This document shows positions 1 through 9,402 of a stretch of DNA of 18,328 bases, piece by piece. The notes below the pieces were generated by a model. That model had not been told where the DNA came from, ran no database searches, and worked only from the letters and a program-made list of their open reading frames with translations. Origin of the DNA: Entrophospora sp. SA101 (Eukaryota > Glomeromycota > Glomeromycetes > Entrophosporales > Entrophosporaceae); assembly GCA_958430865.1 (NCBI GenBank), contig CAUDNR010001195.1:1-18328 (forward strand), in the 5' to 3' direction. Made by a program: the position numbers and the translations under genes. Numbering within the stretch: the first letter of the stretch is position 1; each line of letters begins with the position of its first letter.

Positions 1-1098
1 TTATTTTCAATATCGTATGTATTGCGAACCCAATTTATCCAATTTGAAATATAACCTTTTGCTTTTTTTGACTTTAACAGGTTTCCTTTTCCTGTTCTTG
101 GACCTTTCTTGGTTAATAAACGGGGCACCCAATTACCTGTACGATGATATTGAAGGATTTCTTTGTACAAATCTCTATTAATAATTTTTTTAAAAGGTTG
201 GATTTTTTTATTGAAATCTTTTGATGAAATTTCACAAAATCTTATTAATGGGATAACATCACGTAAAATATTTTTCAAAGATTCAAAATCATCATTGTCC
301 CATTCAGAGATGTTATCTTCTTTCAATCCTTCCTTGTTTTTTTGTTTAATTCCCCATTGAATAACATAATTCCAAATATCAATTTCCTTTAATATCAAAT
401 CATTTTTTCTCAATATGGATAAAAGTATCGATTTCTCCAAGATTGCTCCGGAATCAGCATCTTCTTCATCTTCATCTTTATTATAATCATCATCATCAAC
501 TGATTTCATGAATAATTCTGGTCCAACTGAAAGCCAATGATCACAATAATTTAAAAGTATGCTAAAATGATTGTATTTCAATGTCATTTTATAAATAGAA
601 ATCAAGTTGTCTCTTGTCCATTTTTGTTTTTTATTAATTAGATCGTATTGTAGAATATCTAATACTTCATCCCCGATACACAATTCATCACAAGCTTCAA
701 GAAGTTCAAGATTTTCTTTTGGATGAAGACGATCCAAATCGATATTTCCATTATAAATGTAACTATTATTATGATTATATTATTGCAAGTTATATTAAAT
801 ATAAAATTAAAAAGATTATAATTAATCAAATCGACTAATTCAATTAAAGAAGAATAAGACCTTACCCCAAAATAATTTGAAATATTCGAGGAGGAATATT
901 TTTCTTTTCAAAAATAACCTTACCATTATCAGATTTTCTTAGCCAATTATTTGATAAAGCTGCTTTAAAATAAGTTGAATTTGATTTTAATATGGTAGAA
1001 TGAGCATGAAATGTTTTGACGTTTTGATCCTTTCCAATTATTATTTCTACGTCACAATGATCATCGCCACCACCCTCACCATCACTTTCTGACATCAT
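1..1098 (-). CDS. BTB/POZ-BACK domain protein, partial (3' end beyond window)
   Basis: Two exons are visible: 1098-866 and 762-1, separated by a 103-base GT-AG intron (865-763). The join restores a glycine codon and gives the junction IILGYIYNGNIDLDRL, the typical end of a BTB fold. Residues about 10-95 are the BTB domain (DVEIIIG, then FHAHSTILKSNSTYFKAAL). A BACK-like helical region follows, with an acidic insert (DDDDYNKDEDEEDADSG) near its middle. The frame is open to base 1 after about 330 codons, ending in YISNWINWVRNTYDIEN, which resembles the lead-in to a TLDc domain in fungal BTB-TLDc proteins; that domain would lie outside the window. BTB-BACK proteins are usually dimeric substrate adaptors of Cullin-3 ubiquitin ligases; that role is inferred from the family. 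The start is one of two adjacent ATGs (1098 or 1095). An upstream in-frame extension is hydrophobic, AT-rich and unlikely to be translated. Confidence 0.85.
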
Positions 1099-1739
1099 CT
1101 TTAATAAAAAAAATTTTTTTAAAAATTTAAATGACAACGTAAATAAATATATATATATTAATGTGAGAAATTTTTTTAAATGAGTAATCTCAATTTGGCA
1201 ATCTATGTAAGTCACATGATGTTTATCAATAAGGAAGTAATAAAAATGCGTTCGCAAAAAACAAATGCAAAACATAATAATAATCAAAAATGTCACGTTT
1301 CAATAGTCTACTCGATATAATAAAGGCTTTCTGCACCCATATCTAGAAGTATTGCACTACAACTATATTTAAAAACGAGAATAGTGTCTATCTTTTAACA
1401 CAAAAAAAAGATTTAACATTTGCCGTGTCACGATCTCCTTCCAAAACTCGCAAGTCGTGCGACTTCCGTGCAGTTTTCTCACCGATTGTCTCCTTTTGCA
1501 CTTGGTCTTGGCGCGATCAACGTTTTCACCATATTTAGCAAAAATTGTGTCGTATATACGGCAAATGTTTTGTTTTATAAAGCAGGTTGCAATTGCATTT
1601 AAATTGAGTTGCGTTGAATTGAATCGTAAAGCAATGCATTGAAATTGCAATTGAAACCGAAAAATCTTTGTTTTTTTTTTTTATTTTTCAGAAAAAAAAA
1701 TACAAATAGGAATGAAAAAAATACAAAGAATAATAAAAA
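1099..1739. other. Upstream region of the BTB gene; no supported gene
   Basis: This holds the presumed promoter and 5' UTR of the BTB gene, reading leftward. A 93-codon open frame on the minus strand (1650-1369) contains a polar stretch (KCKRRQSVRKLHGSRTTCEF) that looks protein-like, but it has no recognisable domain and a poor start, so I do not call it. Around 1575-1657 there is an imperfect inverted repeat built on CAATTGCA. A run of T followed by A lies at about 1671-1699. Confidence 0.4.
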
Positions 1740-1967
1740 TTATTCAGTGTCACAACTCTCATCACCGTCATCATTTTCAATGTTGTACGAATTTTCTAGT
1801 GCATCCGTATAACCTTTATTGTTGCTGACAACTTCGTTCATTGTATGTGTCAGTTTCGTTGCCCTTGATGTGCTTGATTCTTCCTTTGGGTCATGGGCTG
1901 CACTTCTTCTTTTTTTACCCGACTCCCTGATGTGATTTGTGGCCTTTCTCCTGCTGTTGGAACTCAT
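1740..1967 (-). CDS. Unrecognised charged open frame, possibly a 3' exon or gene remnant
   Basis: A 75-codon open frame on the minus strand ends at 1740. It stays open for about 30 codons upstream of its only ATG, so it may be the end of a larger exon. The product is hydrophilic with a basic nuclear-localisation-like patch (SGKKRRSAAHDPKEE) near residue 20 and an acidic tail (ENDDGDESCDTE). GC content is higher than in its surroundings, which favours past coding function. I do not recognise a family, and no upstream exon with a good acceptor can be placed with confidence. It could be the C-terminal tail of a decayed transposon protein or a host gene fragment. Confidence 0.25.
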   Translation of the reverse strand: MSSNSRRKATNHIRESGKKRRSAAHDPKEESSTSRATKLTHTMNEVVSNNKGYTDALENSYNIENDDGDESCDTE

Positions 1968-2069
1968 GGATTGTTCCTCAAAATCCGGATGTTTGGATTT
2001 TAATGCTTTGCGTGGGGATTTCTTATCATCGTTGTTGTTGGTCTTTTCAACCCTCGGGTAATTTCACTT

Positions 2070-2305
2070 TATCAATTATTCAAATAATTATATAGGCGGA
2101 CTTGGTATAAGTAAGTGTGTTAAAGTCAAGATCTATTTGCAAATCAAGTTTCCAAAATGAATGTTTATTATTATAGGTGGGTTTGATCAAAGTAAGTCTT
2201 AAAGTCGAGATCTACGAAGCTGTTTGTAAAATATATTTAATTAACGTTTTACTATTATCAATTATTCAATAACTATATAGGCGGGTTTGATCGGTCAAGA
2301 TCTAT
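2070..2305. repeat. Three degenerate tandem units, about 90 bp period
   Basis: Three related blocks begin near 2070, 2160 and 2250. Each has an AT-rich lead (TATCAATTATTCAA in the first and third), then TATAGGYGGRYTTG, then AAGTC followed by AAGATCTA or GAGATCTA. The spacing of the TATAGGYGG core is 81 and 107 bases. No coding frame follows the period. Confidence 0.6.
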
Positions 2306-3406
2306 ATAATTAGATTGTTAATAGTCAATAATGGAATTTTATTACATGCAAAAAAAGAAATTTTGAGTTGTAAATTTTGTTTTATTAAATAAATTTGTTT
2401 GTTTTTTTCATTCATCGTTCATGTTTCCTCTTAAATTGGTTGCGTTTACAATCATTTTGACATTCGTTATATTAAGGCTATTTTGATTATATCGAGAGAT
2501 ATGGTCAAGAGAAGAGTTAGGAAGAGAGTTATTCTTCAACCAAGTCGAAAACCAACCCTTTAAATACATTTTCGAGTAGTACGATTTAATTTATTAGACT
2601 ATTTCAAATGGTTGCCTCTAACTTCTTAAATTCGAACCATTTGTTAATGAAACAATTGTTCGTGAAGTGATTGCTGACAAAATGAATCAAACCCACATTA
2701 AATATTTTATTTTAAATCACGATTTTAATTGGTCAATCAATCAACTATTGCGTGGGTTAAAATTTTGCGGTCTCTCCTGTAATACGTAGTAATAACGTTG
2801 TATAATAATAACGAACAATTATTTCATGTGGCCGAATGTAGAATGTTGAGTTCCGTGCGCTGAAATTGCCCGAGAGTAATTTCTCTACGAAAAAATAACA
2901 AAAAAAAAAGTTTGGACGGCTGTCCTATTTATATGTTTCGAATTTAATAAAATAGATTATTGTCTTGGCCCGAGTGATATCATTTTTTTGCTCTTTGCGA
3001 CGAAGACAACTTAATTGAAATTTTATTCTCGCGTAGCACGGTATGTGTGTTTTTTAACACGAAAAGCAAAAGCTCACATTGCGTTCTCAGTTATAAGCTT
3101 GTTATAATAAGTAAAAAAAAAAATACGAAAAAGAAATCACTTGATTAAAATCGAGCCTTTTCCAAAAATGTGTTGTTAAAGAAAATTAATTAAGCTTTTT
3201 TTGAAAACGATCATTTTTTGCTACTAAAAATACCAGCAAGAAATTAATCCATTGTTGATTTAGTATTAGCATCGCCACTAAAAAAACAATTTGGAAAATG
3301 TAACAATTTGGGAAATTGTTTTATGCCTTTTTCGAAAGTGTGATAAAAAAGGATTTTTAATGTTTTACGAAAATGGTTGCGTTGTATAAATATTGTTATC
3401 ATTGAT
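2306..3406. other. Gene-poor stretch; nothing recognised
   Basis: No open frame, RNA gene or transposon end could be supported on either strand. Composition is AT-rich, with short homopolymer runs and a slightly more GC-rich island around 2840-3080 that contains no open frame of useful length. Confidence 0.4.
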
Positions 3407-3588
3407 CATGGTTAATTTCACAAACATACAGTCGGAAAATAATTTTTTGATTGTTTTCATGATTAATTACAGTCAGAAAATATTTTTAAAAAATAATTGA
3501 TTGATTTCATGATTAATTTCACAAACATACAGTCGGAAAATAATTTTTTGATTGTTTTCATGATTAATACAATCAGAAAATATTTTTA
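3407..3588. repeat. 101-bp direct repeat (two copies, each made of two ~50-bp sub-units)
   Basis: The block containing TTTCACAAACATACAGTCGG and the following AAAATAATTTTTTGATTG recurs 101 bases later almost without change (3417 and 3518). Within each copy a shorter diverged sub-unit, CATGATTAAT followed by AGTCAGAAAATATTTTTA, repeats at about half the period. The array ends about 115 bases upstream of the Fanzor start codon and may be the left flank of that element or its promoter region. Confidence 0.75.
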
Positions 3589-3703
3589 TAAATATTAAAA
3601 AAATTTATCTTTTTCAAAGTCAAAAAACTTTTTTAAAAATAGTGTTTACTCTTTCACAATTATATTCAATTTTTAAAAAATATAAATTTTTATTAAAACT
3701 TCT

Positions 3704-5255
3704 ATGCAAACTTCTGACTCACCATCACAAGCAACTTCTTCAAATGTAAAAAAATGTAAGCCATTCTGGGATGAATTCACTCAAAAATTCACAAATTGGT
3801 GTTGGTTACCCCTAAAGACTAATAGTGAAGTATTGTGCTCAAGTCAATGGGGTGACTCTTTAAAAAGACTAGCCCTTGGTTCATGGGTTACAGTTAACTC
3901 GATTAAACCAACACCTGTAGATTTAAATAATCATCCACTTTTACCAAATGGAATATGGAATAATTTCAAAGACGCGATTTCTTCCAAAGAAAATTTAGCT
4001 TCGCCACCTTTCTTATGCTGATGCTATTCCTTCATCTTCAGCCTCCTCCTCCAAAAAACCTCCACCAGGGAAAACTCATAAAATTAGACTTTACCCTAAT
4101 TCGGAGGAAAAAAACAAACTATTAAAATGTATTGGTACTGCGCGCTGGACGTACAACCAATGCCTAGCTGCAATAAATAGTGATATAAAAAACAAAAATA
4201 AAAAGCATTTACGTGAAAATTATATCAATAATAAAGCTGAAAAAATTAAAGACATTAGTCTAAAGTGGGTTAGGGATGCAGCAATGATGGACCTTTTAAA
4301 AAATTATAAGTCTAATGTTGCTTTAAAAAGAAAAAACTTTAAATTGAAATTCAGATCTAAAAAAGATAAATCGCAATGCATCACCATTTCGTCAAGGGAC
4401 TGGGGAAGAAATCGTGGTCATTTTTCGTTTCTCGGGGGTATTGAAACAAGCGAAAAAATACCCGAAATAAATTACGAACTTCGTCTCACCATGAATCGTC
4501 TTGGTGAATTCTACTTGTGTATCCCCAAAACCACTTGAAATTTAAGGCTGATAACCAAGGTCCTAAATTTTCGGTGGTTGAAGAGAATAAAGGCGCCGGC
4601 ATCATTTCTCTTGATCCAGGAGTGAGAACCTTCATGACTGGTTATAACCCAAGCGGTGAGGTTATAGAATGGGGAAAAGGGGATATTAGTAGAATACATC
4701 GCTTGTGTTTGCATTATGATAGAATCCAAGGTGAAAGGGATTCTATTCATGGCAAAACAAATAAACGTAAAAGATATAAGCTCCGTCGGTGCATGCTCCG
4801 GATCCACAAGAAAATCCGTAATCTTGTGGATGAATGTCATAAAAGATTAGCAAGATGGTTGTGTGAAAACCACCATATAGTTTTGCTCCCTGAGTTTAAA
4901 ACACAAGATATGGTTGAAAAATGCGGTTCTAGAAAAATCCACTCTAAAACAACAAGACAAATGCTGACCTGGTCACATTACCGTTTTCGCCAACGTTTGC
5001 TCCACAAATCCTGCGAGTACCCTTGGTTCAAGGTCATCATCTGCACTGAGGAATACACCAGCAAAACATGTAGTCATCAAGTCAAATTTGGGCGGTTCAA
5101 AGATCTTTAATTGTACATCTTGCAAATCCACCATTAATAGAGATGTAAACGGAGCTCAAAATATACTTTTGAAGTATATTACAGAAAAACAACAAGAGTC
5201 GTTCACGACGTTGGGGCTTACACCCGAGACACCTTATTGTAGGCTGTCTATGTAG
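3704..5255 (+). pseudogene. Fanzor (eukaryotic TnpB-like RuvC nuclease), frameshifted relic
   Basis: The reading passes through four segments. The first (from ATG 3704) holds an N-terminal region with KKCKPFWDEF. The second, from about 4000 to 4535, reads KIRLYPNSEEKNKL, ARWTYNQCLAAIN and LRLTMNRLGEFYLCIP, typical of TnpB/Fanzor N-terminal domains. The third, from about 4540 to 5075, holds the RuvC core. The fourth ends at a TAG at 5253-5255. RuvC acidic positions are all present: Asp in ISLDPGVRTF (4613-4615), Glu in LLPEF (4892-4894) and Asp in NRDVNGAQNIL (5142-5144). Frame breaks lie near 4000-4015, near 4525-4545 (two small insertions in A and T runs fit best) and near 5070-5094. The last break removes the second cysteine of the first zinc knuckle, while CTSC of the second remains. 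Family members are RNA-guided DNA nucleases carried by transposons. This copy is probably inactive, and total coding length would be about 510 residues. No intron could explain the breaks. Confidence 0.85.
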
Positions 5256-5300
5256 GACTTGTACTTAGTATAGGTTCAATGTAAGAGGTTAGTATTATTT
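5196..5300 (+). ncRNA. Candidate guide (omega) RNA region at the Fanzor 3' end
   Basis: In TnpB and Fanzor loci the guide RNA is typically transcribed from the 3' end of the coding sequence into the flanking right end. The matching interval here has short stems: GTCG-TTCA-CGAC at 5198-5209 and a GGG/CCC pairing at 5214-5225, before a T-rich run at about 5299. The location follows from family knowledge; the fold is only suggested by these stems. No right-end boundary is visible. Confidence 0.2.
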
Positions 5301-6560
5301 TTTTTTTAAATGGTTTAACATAATTAACGTATTATTTTGCACTCGTTTCATATTAATATTAATATTTTTTTTCATTGCATAATCTTATTTAATATTTAAT
5401 ATTTAATAATAAATATTTAAAATAAATTTACACCATAATAAGCCCACTAATATAAAAACTTAATACAGCCTTGTTATCTCAAGTTTAAATATTACAAAAC
5501 TTGATCGCAGCATCAAAAAACAGTATTTAGAAGAAGAAATCGTTGATATCGTTGTGATGGTGGAATTTGTAGGTGATTATATGTGGTATGGAATTATTGT
5601 TAGGAACGCACTATTTCATTATGTCGAAACAAAAAAAATACGAATTCAAAATTTTTCCTTATTTCTGTTATTAATATTAATATATACATCACATCACATC
5701 TATTAAAAAGTATCCGTATGCCTGATAAAAATAGGTTAAAGTAATCCATTAAACTGGTTAAAAAACTCTCAATTCGCAATTTGTGATAAATGGAAAGGAT
5801 CGACATGCATTTTAGCCAGAATCATATATAGTTAAAATGACGAAACATCTCACTTAATTGTAAATCATTCAATGGGATTGAAACCACATTCACATTATCG
5901 GCTAGTGAAAGGGAATGTTGTGTAAAAAGTGAAAAACACACGAACTAAATGATTTAATACCTATTGAAATCTTTTGTAATTATAATTTATTGACATCATA
6001 ATTATCATGTATTTGCTTTAGCGTTATTAGCTCTATTATTATTATAGTTCATTGAAAGATAATATAACACTTGATTCATAATGAGCAGGCATAAGAATTG
6101 TTCGTTATTAATAGAAATCTTTATCAAATAACGACATAATTACATAGTTGTGTGATTTTTTATTAATCTCCGCTTAATATTAAATAAATATTTTCTAAAA
6201 TAATTTTTTTAATATACTTAACCTGTTGATTAACCGACTAAGGCCTTGGTTAGCCAGCTTCTAACCGATTCGAAGGTTTTTGACCGGCTCCAACCTCTAG
6301 TTTTTAGGTCTTCACGAAGGTGGTAAAAGTGTTGGAAATGTTTCCAAACAACTGAAAATCCTATCAAGAACTGACTGATAAGACAAAAATTTTGAATGAA
6401 TCTGACTATAGCGGTATTGAGGTTTTTCACTTTGCACGAACTTAAGATTTTCTGTAGAAAATGTGCATAATAAATTTATTTGCCCATGATATATATAATT
6501 TTAGATATGTGACCTCAACTTTTTATTACACAAGATTTGTGGCTTAGTGCGCGGATTCAG
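5256..6560. other. AT-rich intergenic stretch; no supported gene
   Basis: The first 200 bases are built from TTTAATATT-type palindromic AT repeats. Two minus-strand open frames of 66-68 codons have no family resemblance. Around 6225-6300 there is a cluster of related short words (AACCGAC, GGTTAGCC, CTAACCGA, GACCGGC), including the inverted pair GGTTAG/CTAACC. This is the kind of subterminal repetition seen at hAT-type transposon ends, but no matching partner end was found. Confidence 0.35.
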
Positions 6561-6561
6561 T

Positions 6562-7390
6562 TAGATCAATTTATAATTTTTTCAAATTTATTATTCGCAA
6601 AACTCCGAAATAAGATGCAGCTAGTACATAAAAGCGAAAAAAAATAAGGACAAGATAAAAAAAATGTGCGAAAATTTTGCTGGAGTAAAAACGCAAAAAA
6701 GCGATCGTTTGTTATAATATTAAATAGAGTAAGTAAATAATAAAGGTAAATTTTGTTTATATTTTATTTATTAAAATATCTATATACATACCTACCTGTT
6801 TGCTTTTGGTATTACTGTGTACCACCGTTGTAAAAATATTTTGCATTTTTACAGGGTAAACTCGTAACCAATTTAGATCATCACGTTCTTGTCCGATTGT
6901 TTCTCGCTTTTGTGTACTAGCCGCTACCTGTTTAGATCCTTCATTACTTTTTTCTTTATTTACTTTTGCAAATAACAAAATTATAATTTATTCATTATCG
7001 AAAAATACTTTTTCAAAAGCTTTAATGTGAATGGAGTGAATAAAGAAAATTGAAAGTTCACTCGGAAAAAAAAAATCGAGAGAAAACCACAAAAATTTAT
7101 GGTTTTCATGTGTGCAAACGCACACCCAAATAAAAAGTTGAGGTCGGACGGTACACACCTTACCATGCTCGAAGCGAGCATTTCGCAATCATACTGAAAG
7201 TGAACATTTGAACGGCATATAGATATTGATAGTCAAAGTTTATAAATTTACATTGTTTTATAATTTGTTATTTTATTATTTATATAAATTATATGTAAAA
7301 CTGTTGAACGCACATTAGTTTGCTAATCATGTGCGGTCAGCGCACTTTAATATGATAGCAACCGCACATAATTTTGAATTTGAATTTTAG
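6562..7390 (+). mobile_element. Degenerate repeat-family copy with an inverted internal segment
   Basis: The left part (about 6552-6705) and the tail (about 7185-7390) match the copy at 10200-10795 in the same orientation. Shared words include CGGATTCAGT, GCAGCTAGTACA, CTGGAGTAAA, TGAACGG and CGCACATTAGTTTGCTAAT. The middle (about 6760-7183) matches the same family in the opposite orientation. On the minus strand it encodes SNEGSKQVAASTQKR, against NNEGPKQVAASTQKR in the other copy. The right edge of the inverted part coincides with a perfect hairpin (ATGCTCG-AAG-CGAGCAT, 7165-7181). The encoded protein fragment is not recognised. Either an inversion within one copy or insertion of a second copy would explain the arrangement. 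Confidence 0.6.
7308..7370 (+). repeat. Hairpin-bearing tail of the repeat family
   Basis: CGCACAT and ATGTGCG flank TTAG/CTAA to give a strong imperfect hairpin, followed by GTCAGCGCAC and a further ACCGCACAT. The equivalent sequence recurs at 10692-10770 with compensating as well as disrupting changes. It probably marks a conserved end or structured untranslated part of the element. Confidence 0.55.
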
Positions 7391-7766
7391 ACAAAGGAAA
7401 AATCGAAGTGTTGTTCCACGGGGAAAAGTAGTATTGAGTGATGGTCCCCACCGTGTTTGGTGTATCGTTGGTAAATGTTATTGAAAATATTAGATCGTCA
7501 GTCAAGTGTAGTGATGGTAGAATAGCGGTTTGGAGTCATCAGTTAAAGTTGAAGGCGAGATGAATTATTGCAAATTTTTGTTGCAATATATTAGAGAAAA
7601 TTAATGGTAGAGGTACAAATTTGGATCGCAAGGAAAAATATTATAATTCTACATAATGGGCTTTCACAATCTACAGATCTGGACTCAATTGAATGTCTAT
7701 GAAGTGAAGGACAGTGTACAGTATCCAAAAATGCAGATGAGCTGGAAAATGCTTTAAAAGAAGAGC
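7391..7766. other. No supported gene
   Basis: This is more GC-rich than average and contains short protein-like stretches in several frames, broken by stops. It may be decayed coding sequence. I could not assign it to a family. Confidence 0.3.
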
Positions 7767-7918
7767 ACATCAGGAAAATAAATCTTACGTAAACCTACAC
7801 AGGGTTCAGAATTGGCCAGCATCATGTCGATATTTTGGTAATTCTGTTAACATTTCCGCATAATGCTGGTCAGTTTTAAATCCTGCGTAGGTTTACGTGA
7901 GATTTATTTTCCTGATGT
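7767..7918. mobile_element. Fold-back MITE with 56-bp inverted arms
   Basis: The left arm (7767-7822) begins ACATCAGGAAAATAAATC. The right arm (7863-7918) is its inverted copy, ending ATTTATTTTCCTGATGT. About 47 of 56 positions pair, with the outer 19 perfect. A 40-base spacer separates the arms. There is no coding capacity. A clear target-site duplication is not visible, so the superfamily is open. Confidence 0.8.
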
Positions 7919-8343
7919 AGTCAAATATTCCATATGAAACATATCATAAACTAATAGGAGAGGATCGACGGTCAACTTTAGAGTTTAATTTTTTTATCAA
8001 AACCTAGGCTTCATAAATCTTATGTATAGTTATTATGTGGAGGTTTTCTGTAATGAATATTTTTGATAGGGGAATATATATATATATAGATTAAATACTG
8101 AAAGTAATAGTGTGTGTATGCCTTCTATCTGACCTAGATGGGGGTCGAATTTAGTGGAATTGGCTAAAAAATAAACCCAGAACATTTTACTCAATTTATA
8201 AAGCTAGAGAGAGGTTATGTTTGAGTTGCATGTAATTCAACTTTTCAAATCTGGAAATCATTATTTTGAAACAAGGAAATTAGAAAAGGCAAGATCAGTT
8301 TTGGCATAGTTATTGTTAACAATAAGTTTATTTTGCATTATCA
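7919..8343. other. No supported gene
   Basis: This is AT-rich sequence with a short TA dinucleotide run near 8070-8088. No open frame or RNA gene can be supported. Confidence 0.4.
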
Positions 8344-8373
8344 GGATGAGGATGAGGATGAGGATGAGGATGA
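8344..8373. repeat. GATGAG hexanucleotide repeat in a short open frame
   Basis: About five units of GATGAG encode alternating Asp-Glu. They sit in a plus-strand frame open from about 8270 to a TAG near 8492, which continues as DDAGDESQTLLIPSL and TPATSICIATTNQKW. The text after the repeat looks protein-like. A possible acceptor (TATCAG) precedes it and a possible donor (GTGGGTAATG) follows it, so an exon of a lost gene is possible. The family is not recognised. Confidence 0.3.
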
Positions 8374-8492
8374 TGCAGGTGATGAATCACAGACTCTGCT
8401 TATACCATCATTGACACCAGCAACTTCCATTTGTATTGCTACCACCAACCAGAAGTGGGTAATGTGGATTAATAAAGCTTATCATTTATTAT

Positions 8493-9235
8493 AGTTTTAA
8501 CTTCTTTTTCCCCATCAAAATGTGCCTAATAAATATACTTTATTATTCAAAAAATAAACCTGAGAATTTCAATTTGTACTATTGATACAACTTTATTGCA
8601 AAATACATACAGTGGATGGATGATAGCAACTATTATTGGCTTACCAAAATGGTATCTGCTCTTCAATCCAAAAAAACAATTATTTAGAAGTCAAGAAATG
8701 ATTAGTTGCAACCAGATTTTTTATTTTAAACCTTATATCAAAAGCTATAATGGTTTAAAATTTCACTATTTTGTAATATTTTATATATATTTTAAGAGGA
8801 ATCAACTCATGCAGAGTTAATTAAAAGAGATTATGAAATTCAAGGAATAGCTAAGAAGAAATAGAATTCCTATTTCTATTGTGAAAAGGAAAGAACACTT
8901 AAGGAGGGATTGTGATAAATTAACACTGTTATTTCAGTAGAAGATTTTAGTACAAGGAAATACAAGGAGCACAAACACTATATTAGTGATATCAAAACAT
9001 AAGGGATATATCACATCAACATCAAGATATATATATATCTTATATTTTGGGACTGGATAGTTGAAAGACATCAAGCCATAGATTGTACTTCACGTACAGT
9101 ATACACTTTCGAAGGCATGTTATTAGAAGAGGATCCTGATTGATTAAGACAACTAACTCTCTCTATTACTGTTATTTTAGCATTAGGTATAGGGAATACC
9201 CAGAGATATAAGCATTAAAAATCAGTGATGTTAAA
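8493..9235. other. No supported gene
   Basis: A 74-codon plus-strand open frame (8596-8820) is AT-driven and shows no family features. There is a short palindrome AAGATATATATATATCTT near 9023-9040. Nothing else could be supported. Confidence 0.35.
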
Positions 9236-9240
9236 GCTCG

Positions 9241-9307
9241 GTCTGGATTGTTTGTGCTATACTTCTAGAACCATTGTCCTAAGACTGTCAAATAGTTCAA
9301 TCCAGAC
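9241..9307. repeat. Perfect 10-bp inverted repeat, possible hAT 3' end
   Basis: GTCTGGATTG (9241-9250) and CAATCCAGAC (9298-9307) are exact reverse complements 47 bases apart. They lie just downstream, on the minus strand, of the hAT transposase relic, where its 3' end and subterminal repeats would be expected. No matching 5' end was found. Confidence 0.45.
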
Positions 9308-9402
9308 TTTTAAAATTCAATATATTTATTTATTTATTCAATAAAAAAATTCAAGATTACATATGTAATGAATAATAAAATTCTAAATATAAACATACAT
9401 AT

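Noticed and set aside
4511..4840. 109-codon minus-strand frame
   Set aside because: It is antisense to the conserved RuvC core of the Fanzor relic and has no family features.
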